A stretch of DNA of 64,000 nt from positions 62,001-126,000 of the forward strand of contig NZ_SPQN01000001.1 of the NCBI RefSeq assembly GCF_004571065.1, written 5' to 3'. The position numbers and the translations under genes were made by a program. Positions 42,685 to 50,479 of this stretch are shown here, one piece after another. A model generated the notes under the pieces. That model was not told the origin of the DNA. It did not search any database and worked only from the letters and a program-made list of their open reading frames with translations. The stretch comes from Geodermatophilus sp. DF01-2. Its GTDB lineage: Bacteria > Actinomycetota > Actinomycetes > Mycobacteriales > Geodermatophilaceae. How positions within the stretch are numbered: the first letter of the stretch is position 1; each line of letters begins with the position of its first letter.

Positions 42685-43881
42685 TCAGTTCGGTGGCGCC
42701 ACTCTTCCCGAGACCAGCGCCGCCGTCGCCAGCACCACGCAGGACAGCCACCAGGCCCCCGCGACCCCGGCCGAGGCCGCCACGACGCCGGCCAGCCCGG
42801 GCACCGCCACCTGGCCGACCCGGTTGGCCACCATCCGCAGGGCCAGCACGCTGCTGCGCGCACCGGCCGGCACGGCCCGGGCCAGCAGGCTCATGGTGAG
42901 CGGTTGCCCCACGCCCAGCGCGAAGCCGCCGACGAACAACGCGACGCCCATGCCGATCTGGCCGATGCCCCCGATCGGGACGACGGCGAGCGTGGCGGCC
43001 GCGCCCGCGGCGCTGAGCACGATCAGCTGCTCGCGGGTGCGCCACCGCAGCATGACGTCCAGCAGCAGCCGCGAGGACATGGTCGCGGCCGACCGGAGCG
43101 CAAGCAGAACACCGACCACCATCGGGGAGATCCCCCGTCGCTCAGCGATCAGCGGCAGGTACGCGGTGAGGATGTCGACCGTGGACAGCAGGGCGAGGCT
43201 GGCGTACATGCCGGCCCCCACGCCCCGGTAGCGCATCAGGGTCAGGCTGGACTCGATCGGCGCCGGCTCCTGCCCTGCGGGTGGGCGAGGCAGCCGCGGT
43301 ACCCGCAGTGCCACCAGCCCGACGAGCGGCAGCGGCAGCAGGCCGACACCCGCGGCCACCCACAACGCGACCCGGCTGGCCTCGAGCAGGGCGGCTCCGC
43401 TGGCGTCGCCCAGCAGAGCGCCCACCAGGAGCGGCCCGAACATCTGCCCCAACGCGACCGCCGCGGTGAACAGGCCGAAACCGCGATCGAGCAGGTGGTC
43501 ACCGGACCAGCGGGCGATGATGCCCTGCGCCGACAGCATGAAGACCAGCTGCCCGAGGCCGAGGACGGCGCTGGTCGCGGCGAGTGCCACCAGGCTGCTG
43601 GTCATCGACATGAGCAACGTGCCGCCGGCCGACAACAGCACCCCGACGGCCACCACCGCGCTCAGTCCGCGGAGCCGGTCGGTCAACCGACCGAGCGGCA
43701 TGGCGACGAAGAGTGGCAGGACGGCGAACGCGGCGGTGACGAGGCCCACGGCCAGCGCGTCACCGCCGAGGCCGATGACCCGGTACGTGACCAGGGGCCG
43801 GGCCAGGTTCAGCGCCGCCTGGGTCAACATGGCGCAGACCAGCAACGGAACCAGCCAACGCGGCAGGCGGGCCTTGTTCAC
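42685..43881 (-). CDS. Major facilitator superfamily transporter
   Basis: A 398-residue membrane protein with twelve predicted helices. The MFS loop 2-3 signature is seen as MPLGRLTDRLRGLS, and its second-half counterpart is weaker. Repeated Gly/Ala-rich helices such as ALGVGQPLTMSLLARAVP are typical. Substrate unknown; its location suggests export or import of a carboxylate or metabolite. It follows an SDR gene with 57 bp between. Confidence 0.87.
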   Translation of the reverse strand: MNKARLPRWLVPLLVCAMLTQAALNLARPLVTYRVIGLGGDALAVGLVTAAFAVLPLFVAMPLGRLTDRLRGLSAVVAVGVLLSAGGTLLMSMTSSLVALAATSAVLGLGQLVFMLSAQGIIARWSGDHLLDRGFGLFTAAVALGQMFGPLLVGALLGDASGAALLEASRVALWVAAGVGLLPLPLVGLVALRVPRLPRPPAGQEPAPIESSLTLMRYRGVGAGMYASLALLSTVDILTAYLPLIAERRGISPMVVGVLLALRSAATMSSRLLLDVMLRWRTREQLIVLSAAGAAATLAVVPIGGIGQIGMGVALFVGGFALGVGQPLTMSLLARAVPAGARSSVLALRMVANRVGQVAVPGLAGVVAASAGVAGAWWLSCVVLATAALVSGRVAPPN

Positions 43882-43938
43882 CCCGACACCACTGCAGCTC
43901 TCCTCCCGCCCCGCCTGCCCGTCATGCCCACCGCCCGC

Positions 43939-44703
43939 TCAGGTGACGAGGAACTCCCCGCCGTTGACGTGCACCGCCTGCCCGGTGATGTACTCGCCCT
44001 CGGCGACCAGGAAGCGGACGGTGCGGGCGATGTCCTCCACCGAGCCCGGATGCCGGACGGGGATGCCCTTCGACCGCTCCTCGTAGGACAGCGTCGGGTA
44101 CCACTCCTTGGGGCGGGTCGTGTGGATCAGACCCGGGACGACCGTGTTCACCGTGATCCCCGACGGCCCGAACTCCAGAGCCAGGGCCTTGGTGAAGCCG
44201 TGGATGCCGGCCTTCACCGTGACGCCGTGCGCCCGGTTGAGGATCCCGGAGAACCCGTCCCGACCGGAGATGTTGATGACCCGGCCCCAGCCGGCTTCGA
44301 CCATGCCGGGAATGGCGGCCTGGGCGCAGTGGAAGGCACCGGTCAGCCCGATGCCGAGGACCCAGTTCCAGTCCTCCGGGGAGATCTCCAGGAACGGCTG
44401 GTGCGGCCGGACCGCGGCGTTGTTGACCAGGATGTGCACCGGCCCCAGGGCGGCGGTGGCCTGGTCGAAGACCGCGCGGACGTCCTCGACCTTCGATACG
44501 TCGCCGGCGACGACGACGGCCTTGCTGCCCAGGGCGCGCACCTCGTCGGCCGTCTGCTCGCCTTCGGCGAGGTTCTGCCGGACGTTGACGACGATGTCGG
44601 CGCCCGCGGCGGCGAGCTCGCGGGCCATGGCGCGCCCGATGTTGCGCCCAGCCCCGGTGATCAGGGCCGTTCGCCCGGCGAGCGGTCGCGGGCTCTCTGC
44701 CAT
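43939..44703 (-). CDS. SDR family protein lacking the catalytic tyrosine
   Basis: A 254-residue SDR: TALITGAGRNIGRAMARELAAAGADIVVN (cofactor loop), ILVNNAAVRPHQP, VINISGRDGFSG (Ser present), and YITGQAVHVNGGEF at the end. Where YxxxK is expected the sequence reads GVTVK within NRAHGVTVKAGIHGF. The Lys is kept but Tyr is Gly, with a His just before it. It may be an SDR-fold binder or use a non-standard acid/base. An AGGAGAG ribosome binding site fixes the ATG. Confidence 0.86.
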   Translation of the reverse strand: MAESPRPLAGRTALITGAGRNIGRAMARELAAAGADIVVNVRQNLAEGEQTADEVRALGSKAVVVAGDVSKVEDVRAVFDQATAALGPVHILVNNAAVRPHQPFLEISPEDWNWVLGIGLTGAFHCAQAAIPGMVEAGWGRVINISGRDGFSGILNRAHGVTVKAGIHGFTKALALEFGPSGITVNTVVPGLIHTTRPKEWYPTLSYEERSKGIPVRHPGSVEDIARTVRFLVAEGEYITGQAVHVNGGEFLVT

Positions 44704-44755
44704 CACTCTCTCCTCTGCTCGCGGTCGCACGGGAAGCGACCGGCCGATCTCATAC

Positions 44756-44767
44756 TGTATAGAACCC
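44756..44767 (-). promoter_or_regulatory. Shared motif copy (TGTATAGAACCC on + strand) upstream of the SDR gene
   Basis: Lies 52 bp upstream of the SDR start, in the gap to the universal stress protein gene. Core CTATACA as at 52589 and 41589. Confidence 0.45.
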
Positions 44768-44802
44768 GCATGTCGCCAGGTCCGGGAGGCTGCCCGACGG
44801 AG

Positions 44803-45216
44803 TCAGGACGCCTTGACGGCCAGGACGGGAACGGCGGCGTCGAGCAGGATGCGCTGCGCGTTGCTGCCCATGATCAGCTTGCCGACCAGGCTCCGCCGGC
44901 GCAGGCCGATCACCAGTAGTGGAGCACCGACCTCCTCGGCGAGGTTCACGAGGTGCTCGCTCGGACTGTGCTGAGTGCCGAGCCTCCGCACCTCGAAGGG
45001 AACACCCGCCGCCGCCAGAGTGTCCTGCAGCGCGGCGGCGTCCTCCTCACCGATGCGCTTGGCGTCGGCGAAGCCGTCGGAGCCGGCCGAGTTGGCCACG
45101 AGCACACCGGTGCCGCGCAGGCGTGCCTCGGCGATGCCGTGCTCCAGTGCGGCCCTGCCCTGGGCGTTGGGGACGTACCCCACCACGACCGGCGGGGTGC
45201 TGAACGATTCGGACAT
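44803..45216 (-). CDS. Universal stress protein (UspA) family protein
   Basis: A 137-residue UspA-fold protein. VVVGYVPNAQGRAALEHGI opens the fold, and LLVIGLRRRSLVGKLIMGSNAQRILLDAAVPVLAV carries the ATP-binding G-xx-R...G-x(9)-G-S pattern. USPs bind ATP and modulate stress or metabolic enzymes. It is last in the leftward unit that starts at 52.5 kb. Confidence 0.88.
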   Translation of the reverse strand: MSESFSTPPVVVGYVPNAQGRAALEHGIAEARLRGTGVLVANSAGSDGFADAKRIGEEDAAALQDTLAAAGVPFEVRRLGTQHSPSEHLVNLAEEVGAPLLVIGLRRRSLVGKLIMGSNAQRILLDAAVPVLAVKAS

Positions 45217-45295
45217 GGAACGCTCCTGGTCGGGACGTCCGGCAGCACCGGACGGGTGCGGGAGGGCGGCCGGCGACCGTCCTCGGTACGAGGTG

Positions 45296-45493
45296 CTAGC
45301 GGTTCCGCCCCGCGTCCCGGCGCCCGAGCCGACGGCGGAAGGCGAGGAGTCGGACGTTGAGCAGCGTGGCGATCGCCAGGACGGTCAGCCCGTAGACCGC
45401 CTGCCCGACGACGAAGAAGAGGCCGCTGATCAGCAGCAGCGCGACGAGGATCCCGTAGAGGATCGCCATGCGGGACCGTCGGGGACCAGCCAT
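45296..45493 (-). CDS. Small membrane protein of unknown function
   Basis: A 65-residue protein with two hydrophobic segments (about residues 9-31 and 33-48) and an Arg-rich C-terminus (RRRLGRRDAGRNR), so the tail is probably cytoplasmic. No family recognised. A GGGAG precedes the ATG at some distance; a second ATG lies eight codons in. It ends in TAG. It is located between the hydroxyacyl-CoA dehydrogenase and the stress protein genes. Confidence 0.6.
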   Translation of the reverse strand: MAGPRRSRMAILYGILVALLLISGLFFVVGQAVYGLTVLAIATLLNVRLLAFRRRLGRRDAGRNR

Positions 45494-45546
45494 GGCCGCA
45501 TTCTGCTCCCGCGCCCCACCGGGGCCGCCCGGGGTGCCGGCGCCGG

Positions 45547-46413
45547 TCACGAGTCCGGCCAGTCGTAGAAGCCACGTCCCGCCTTGCGGCCGAGCTCCCC
45601 GCGGGCGACCTTCTCGACCAGCAGGTCCGGCGGTCCGAAGCGCGGGCCCAGCGTCCCCGCCAGGTGACGGGCGATGCCCAGCCGGACGTCGAGACCCACC
45701 AGATCGGTGAGGCGCAGGGGTCCCATCGGGTGCTTGTAGCCCAGCGTCATCGCCGCGTCGATGTCGGCGGCCGAGGCGACCCCCTCCTCGACCATCCGGA
45801 TCGCCTCCAGGCCGAGCGCGAGACCCAGCCGGCTGCTCGCGAACCCGGGGGCGTCGCGGACGACGATCGGCGTCTTCCCCAGCGTCGCCACCCACCCGGT
45901 GGCCCGCTCGACGACCTCCGCGGCGGTTCGCTCCCCCACCACGACCTCGACCAGCAGGCTGGCCGGCACCGGATTGAAGAAGTGCAGCCCCAGCGACCGG
46001 TCCGGGCGGTCCAGGGCACCGGCCAGTCGGGTGATCGGCAGGCTGCTGGTGTTGGTGGCGATGACCGCGTCGGGCGCGACCACCCCTTCGACGGCGGTGA
46101 ACACCCGAGCCTTGAGCTCGACGTCCTCGGGCACCGCCTCCACCACGAGCCCGCAGCCGGCCAGCGCCTTCGTGCCGGTGGCCACCTCCAGCCGGGCGAC
46201 GACGTCGTTCACCGCGGCGCCCAGCGTGCCGCGCTCGGCGCTGCGGCGCACCGCCTGCACGACCCGCTCGCGGGCGGCCGGCGCGGCCGTCGCATCGGCC
46301 TCGACGAGGACCACCTCGCTACCGGCGAGCAGCAGCGCGTGCGCGATGCCCGCCCCCATGCGGCCGCCGCCCACGACGCCGGTCCGGGCCGGCAGGGCCA
46401 CCGGGGCGCTCAC
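45547..46413 (-). CDS. 3-hydroxyacyl-CoA dehydrogenase
   Basis: A 288-residue NAD-dependent enzyme. GVVGGGRMGAGIAHALLLAG is the NAD loop, VVEAVPEDVELKARVF and ATNTSSLPIT surround the catalytic region, LGLHFFNPVP contains the catalytic His, and DAPGFASSRLG links to the C-terminal helical domain ending KAGRGFYDW. It oxidises L-3-hydroxyacyl-CoA to the 3-oxo compound. GTGA overlap with an enoyl-CoA hydratase gene supports consecutive beta-oxidation steps. Confidence 0.93.
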   Translation of the reverse strand: MSAPVALPARTGVVGGGRMGAGIAHALLLAGSEVVLVEADATAAPAARERVVQAVRRSAERGTLGAAVNDVVARLEVATGTKALAGCGLVVEAVPEDVELKARVFTAVEGVVAPDAVIATNTSSLPITRLAGALDRPDRSLGLHFFNPVPASLLVEVVVGERTAAEVVERATGWVATLGKTPIVVRDAPGFASSRLGLALGLEAIRMVEEGVASAADIDAAMTLGYKHPMGPLRLTDLVGLDVRLGIARHLAGTLGPRFGPPDLLVEKVARGELGRKAGRGFYDWPDS

Positions 46414-47189
46414 CGGGCCCGCCACTGCGGGGCGCGCTTCTCGGCGAAGGCCCGCACGCCTTCGACGCGGTCCTCGCTGGAGTAGGGGTCGGGCCGCACG
46501 TCGAGGCGCAGGGCCGCGGCCGGCGCCTGGTGCAGGCTCGACTGGATGACCGCCTTGTACCGGCGGATGGTCAGCGGTGCGTTGGCCAGCAGGACCCGCA
46601 CGTACTCCTCCGCGGTGGCCGCCAGCTCGCCGAGCGGGACGACCCGGTTCACCAGTCCCCAGCGGGCCGCCTCCTCGGCGTCGATCGTGCGACCGCTGTA
46701 CAGGAGGTCGTAGGCGACGCCGAGCGGCACCAGCCGGGGCAGCATCACCGACCCGAAGTTGGCGCCCATCCCCCGCAGCGCCTCCGGCAGCCCGAGCTTC
46801 GCCGTGTCGGCCGCGATGCGCACGTCGCAGGCCATCGCCAGCTCCAGGCCTCCGCCCATGGCCCAGCCGTTGAGGGCGGCGACGGTGGGCTTGCGGCACT
46901 CGAGGACGACCTCGAACGGGTTGCGGAGCGGTTGGCGCATCGGGGAGGGCGGGGGCCCGCCAGCTGCGTCGTGGCCGGCCAGCTCCTTCAGGTCGCGGCC
47001 GGCCGAGAATGCCTGGTCGCCGGCGCCGGTGATCAGCACCGCCCACACGTCGTCGTCGGCGTCGAACCGGACGAAGGTCTCGACGAGGCCGGCCATGACG
47101 TCGGAACCGAGCGCGTTGCGCCGCTCGGGCCGGTCGATGGTCACGTAGCCCACCCGGTCGCGGACCTCCACCCGCAGCCCCCCGGTCAT
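46410..47189 (-). CDS. Enoyl-CoA hydratase/isomerase family protein (copy 3)
   Basis: A 259-residue crotonase-fold protein: IDRPERRNALGSDVM, GAGDQAFSAGRDLKEL, TVAALNGWAMGGGLELAMACDVRIAA, LPEALRGMGANFGSVMLPRLV, and VRAFAEKRAPQWRAR. It probably hydrates the enoyl-CoA for the following dehydrogenase. It overlaps both neighbours by four bases. Confidence 0.9.
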   Translation of the reverse strand: MTGGLRVEVRDRVGYVTIDRPERRNALGSDVMAGLVETFVRFDADDDVWAVLITGAGDQAFSAGRDLKELAGHDAAGGPPPSPMRQPLRNPFEVVLECRKPTVAALNGWAMGGGLELAMACDVRIAADTAKLGLPEALRGMGANFGSVMLPRLVPLGVAYDLLYSGRTIDAEEAARWGLVNRVVPLGELAATAEEYVRVLLANAPLTIRRYKAVIQSSLHQAPAAALRLDVRPDPYSSEDRVEGVRAFAEKRAPQWRAR

Positions 47190-48088
47190 GCGCGCACGCC
47201 CGGGGTGCCATCCAGTGCCAGCGCCGCCGTCGGGTTGGCCACGGTCATCGCCTCGATGTCGGCCTGCGAGAAGCCGCGGTCACGCATCGCGTCGATGTAC
47301 TGCTGGAAGCCGACGATCGGCGAGACGTTGTGCGCCTGACCGAAGTCGGTGGCCATGACCGTGCTGTCGACGCCGACGGTGCGGATCGCCTCGGCGACCC
47401 GCTCCAGCGGCACCGCGTCACTGGTGGGCAGCGTGATCACGAAGACCCGCTCGAACCACACGCCGCCGAGCTCGGCCAGCTCGAGCTGCTGGTCCAGCCC
47501 CAGGCCGACGCAGGAGTGCTCGGGGTGGGTGATCAGCACGTTCGGCACGCCGCGCCGGCGGGCCTCGGGCACGACCTGCATGATCTCGGCCGGCCCGATG
47601 TGCCCGGTGGCGAGCGTCGCCCCGGCCCCGGCGATCAGATCCAGCACCCGGCAGACGTCCGCGGTCGGCCGTCCCTCCTGGTCGAGCATGTCGAGGCCGG
47701 GGCCCTCGATGGTGCCCAGGGCCTTGAGGCTGCCGCTGGCGATGCCCTTCTCCGCGGCGTGCCGGATCTGGTTGGCCGAGGTGATGGTGGGCAGCCAGAT
47801 CACCCGACCACCGAGCTTCAGCACGGTCTCGACCGCGTGGGGATTGACCCCACCGGTCGACTGGACGTTGAGCACGGCACCGCCGAGGATCTGCGCGTCG
47901 TGCGCGTGCTCCTGCGCCATCGTGGCTCGCGTCGCGGTGACGGTGTGGTGGCTCTTGAGCACCACGGCCCGGTAGCCGGCCTCGTCGACCGCCCGGGCCA
48001 GTTGTGAATCGGTCACCGACCGGGGGACGACGTCGGGGGCCGTATGCACGTGGGTGTCCACCAGGCCGGCCGGCCAGGTGCGGTTCAT
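47186..48088 (-). CDS. Amidohydrolase-like metal-dependent hydrolase (DUF6282 type)
   Basis: A 300-residue TIM-barrel protein. Metal-binding features of the amidohydrolase superfamily are present: LVDTHVHTAPDVV (HxH), LKSHHTVT, ATGHIGPAEIM, VLITHPEH, and MATDFGQ (Asp). The substrate is unknown; it may open a lactone or hydrolyse an amide or ester in the pathway. It lies between the D-2-hydroxyacid dehydrogenase and enoyl-CoA hydratase genes. Confidence 0.78.
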   Translation of the reverse strand: MNRTWPAGLVDTHVHTAPDVVPRSVTDSQLARAVDEAGYRAVVLKSHHTVTATRATMAQEHAHDAQILGGAVLNVQSTGGVNPHAVETVLKLGGRVIWLPTITSANQIRHAAEKGIASGSLKALGTIEGPGLDMLDQEGRPTADVCRVLDLIAGAGATLATGHIGPAEIMQVVPEARRRGVPNVLITHPEHSCVGLGLDQQLELAELGGVWFERVFVITLPTSDAVPLERVAEAIRTVGVDSTVMATDFGQAHNVSPIVGFQQYIDAMRDRGFSQADIEAMTVANPTAALALDGTPGVRA

Positions 48089-48113
48089 CGGCGTCCTCTC
48101 GTCGGGCGGTGCG

Positions 48114-49091
48114 TCAGAAGATGCGGTTCTCGATCGGCTGCCCCGACCAGAAGCGGGCGACGTTGTCGAGCACCGCCTGCGCCTTCTGGGCCGAGGCCGA
48201 CCGGGTGCCGGCCGCGCAGTGGGGTGTGACGACGACGTTGGGCAGCCCGAACAGGGGGTTGTCCGGCGCCACCGGCTCCTGCTCGAAGACGTCGAGGCCG
48301 GCGGCCGCCGGCCGGCCGGCCCGCAGCGCCTCGACCAGGTCGGCCTCGACCACCAGCCCGCCCCGGGCGGTGTTGACGAAGAGGGAGTGGTCCCGCATGA
48401 GCGCGAGCCGGCGGGCATCCACCATGCCCCGGTTCTCCGGGAGGAGTGGACAGTGCAGGCTCACGACGTCGGATTCGGCGAAGAGCTCGTCGAGGCTCGC
48501 GGCGGTGCGCACCGGGCGGTCCGCCCACTCGTCGCCGAGCGGGGTGTCCTGCCGGCGGTGGACGAGCACGTCGCTCCCCAGGGCGAGGACGGCCCGGGCG
48601 ACGACCTGCGCGATCCGGCCGAAGCCGACCAGCCCGACCGTGTTGCCGGCGAGACCGACGGAGACGTCCCGGTAGTCCCACTTCGGCCAGCCCCCCTGCC
48701 GGGCGACCTCGTCGTGCAGCCGCACCAGGTGCCGGCCGGCGGCCAGCATGAGCAGCAGGCTGTGCTCGGCGACGGATTCGGCGGTGCCGGCGGTGCAGAC
48801 GGCCAGGGAGATCCCGCGTTCGCGGAGCAGGTCCTGGTCGACCGCGTCGAGGCCGACTCCCTGGCGGTGCACCAGCCGCAACTGGCGTGCGGCGTCCAGG
48901 TGCGCGGCCGTGATCGGGGTGTTGTCGGTGTGGACGACGACGTCGGCGTCGGCGATCAGCCGGAGCTTGCCGTCCTCGTCGTCGCGGTCGTGCAGCGCCG
49001 ACAACCGCCATCCCACGGGCAGACGCTCGCGGTACAGGCCATTGATCGGCCCCTCCGGCCCCCAGAACAGCAGGTGCGGGCCGTCGCTCAT
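48114..49091 (-). CDS. D-2-hydroxyacid dehydrogenase (NAD)
   Basis: A 325-residue enzyme. GNTVGLVGFGRIAQVVA is the NAD-binding loop. The catalytic Arg (NTARGGLVV), Glu (DVFEQEP) and His (VVVTPHCAAGTRSA) are all present. It reduces 2-oxo acids or oxidises D-2-hydroxy acids such as glyoxylate, phosphoglycerate or related compounds. ATGA overlap with the MmgE/PrpD gene upstream. Confidence 0.9.
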   Translation of the reverse strand: MSDGPHLLFWGPEGPINGLYRERLPVGWRLSALHDRDDEDGKLRLIADADVVVHTDNTPITAAHLDAARQLRLVHRQGVGLDAVDQDLLRERGISLAVCTAGTAESVAEHSLLLMLAAGRHLVRLHDEVARQGGWPKWDYRDVSVGLAGNTVGLVGFGRIAQVVARAVLALGSDVLVHRRQDTPLGDEWADRPVRTAASLDELFAESDVVSLHCPLLPENRGMVDARRLALMRDHSLFVNTARGGLVVEADLVEALRAGRPAAAGLDVFEQEPVAPDNPLFGLPNVVVTPHCAAGTRSASAQKAQAVLDNVARFWSGQPIENRIF

Positions 49092-50479
49092 GCGGGCTCC
49101 CCGGGGCCGCCGAGCAGCTCGAAGAGCCGCGCCGGGTCGTCGAAGGCCCAGATCGCCTCGGCGATCGCCCGGCACCGCTGCTCGCCCACGACCGGCCCCG
49201 CCAGGCGGTGCAGCTTGCCCTCGAGGTCGTCGTCGCGCACGGGGTTGCTCGGCTCGCCGTAGGGCTGGTCGATCCGTAGCACCCGCTCCCGTCCACCCTC
49301 CCGGACGGTGACGCGCGCGGGCCGCATGGCCGGATAGTCGCGGACGCAGTCCTCGGCCTCCTCGACCTCCACGACGTCGACGATCCGCGCGATGCGCGGG
49401 TCCTCGCGCACGTCGTCGGCGAAGTGCTCGAGGGACGGCGCACCGTGCACCATGGTCACCGCCACCGCGTACGGGATGCTCAACTGCGCGGCGATGAAGT
49501 CGTCGACGCGCCGGCTGCCGTGGCGGGCGGCCGCGGGGAAGGTCTCCACCCGCACCGACTCGACCGTGTCGACGTCGATCGGCTCCTCGGCCCCCATGGC
49601 GAGGATCGCGTCGATCGGCCCGTGCAGGTGACGGCAGCACGGGTAGGGCTTGACGTACATGCCGAGCATCCGCCACTCGGCGCCCAGGTCGCCGACGAGG
49701 TGGTCGCGGTCGAACTCGTCGTCGGCGAAGGCGTGGAAGTAGCCGTTCGGGCCCTCGAGCACGGTGCTCGGTCCGGTCAGGCCGCGCGCGGCGAGCTCGG
49801 CGCTGACGACGCCGTCGCGGGCGGCCTTCCCCGGGTGCAGCCGCTTGACCTCGCCGCCGCCGTGCAGGAACTCGAACAGCCCCCCCGCGTGCGAGCCCGC
49901 GATGCCGAGGGCGTCGGCCATCACCGCCCGGTCGCCGTCGAGGAGCCGGGCCGTGGCGGTCGCCGCGCCGAAGACCCCGTTGAGGGCGGTGTTGTGGAAG
50001 CCGCGGCGCCAGGTGGCGGGGTGCCCGGCTCCCCCGATCCGGCAGTGGACCTCCAGCCCGAGCGCGGTCGCCAGCAGGATCTGCTCGGGCCCGGCGTCGT
50101 GGGCCTCGGCCACGGCGAGCACCGCGGAGCCGACGGGGCCCCCCGGGTGCGTGCTGCCCGGGGTGTAGCCGTCGTCCACCTCGAGTCCGTGGGTTGCCGT
50201 CCCGTTCACCAGGGCGGCGCTCGGAGCGGTGACCCGCAGGGACGTGCCGAGGACGGTGGACGGGCCGGACGACTCGGTCTCGGCCACGTACCGCTGCAGG
50301 ATGCGGGCCGGCGCCGAGGCCGACCCCACCAGGGTGGCGGCGACGTAGTCGAGCAGCACACGCTTGGCCTGGTGCACCACGGGGTCGGGCAGGTCGGCGA
50401 ACCGCAGACCGGCCGCCCAGTCGACCAGCTGCGCGGTGAGCCCCGTCGCGGGCGCCGGAGCCGGGCGGACGGCGGTCAC
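49088..50479 (-). CDS. MmgE/PrpD family protein (copy 2)
   Basis: A 463-residue protein of the 2-methylcitrate dehydratase/cis-aconitate decarboxylase fold: HQAKRVLLDYVAATLVG, NGTATHGLEVDDGY, STHPGGPVGSAVLAVAEAH, GFHNTALNGVFGAA, and KPYPCCRHLHGPIDAI. It is only distantly similar to the copy at 13739. GTGA and ATGA overlaps link it to the ADP-forming synthetase and the hydroxyacid dehydrogenase. Confidence 0.87.
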   Translation of the reverse strand: MTAVRPAPAPATGLTAQLVDWAAGLRFADLPDPVVHQAKRVLLDYVAATLVGSASAPARILQRYVAETESSGPSTVLGTSLRVTAPSAALVNGTATHGLEVDDGYTPGSTHPGGPVGSAVLAVAEAHDAGPEQILLATALGLEVHCRIGGAGHPATWRRGFHNTALNGVFGAATATARLLDGDRAVMADALGIAGSHAGGLFEFLHGGGEVKRLHPGKAARDGVVSAELAARGLTGPSTVLEGPNGYFHAFADDEFDRDHLVGDLGAEWRMLGMYVKPYPCCRHLHGPIDAILAMGAEEPIDVDTVESVRVETFPAAARHGSRRVDDFIAAQLSIPYAVAVTMVHGAPSLEHFADDVREDPRIARIVDVVEVEEAEDCVRDYPAMRPARVTVREGGRERVLRIDQPYGEPSNPVRDDDLEGKLHRLAGPVVGEQRCRAIAEAIWAFDDPARLFELLGGPGEPA

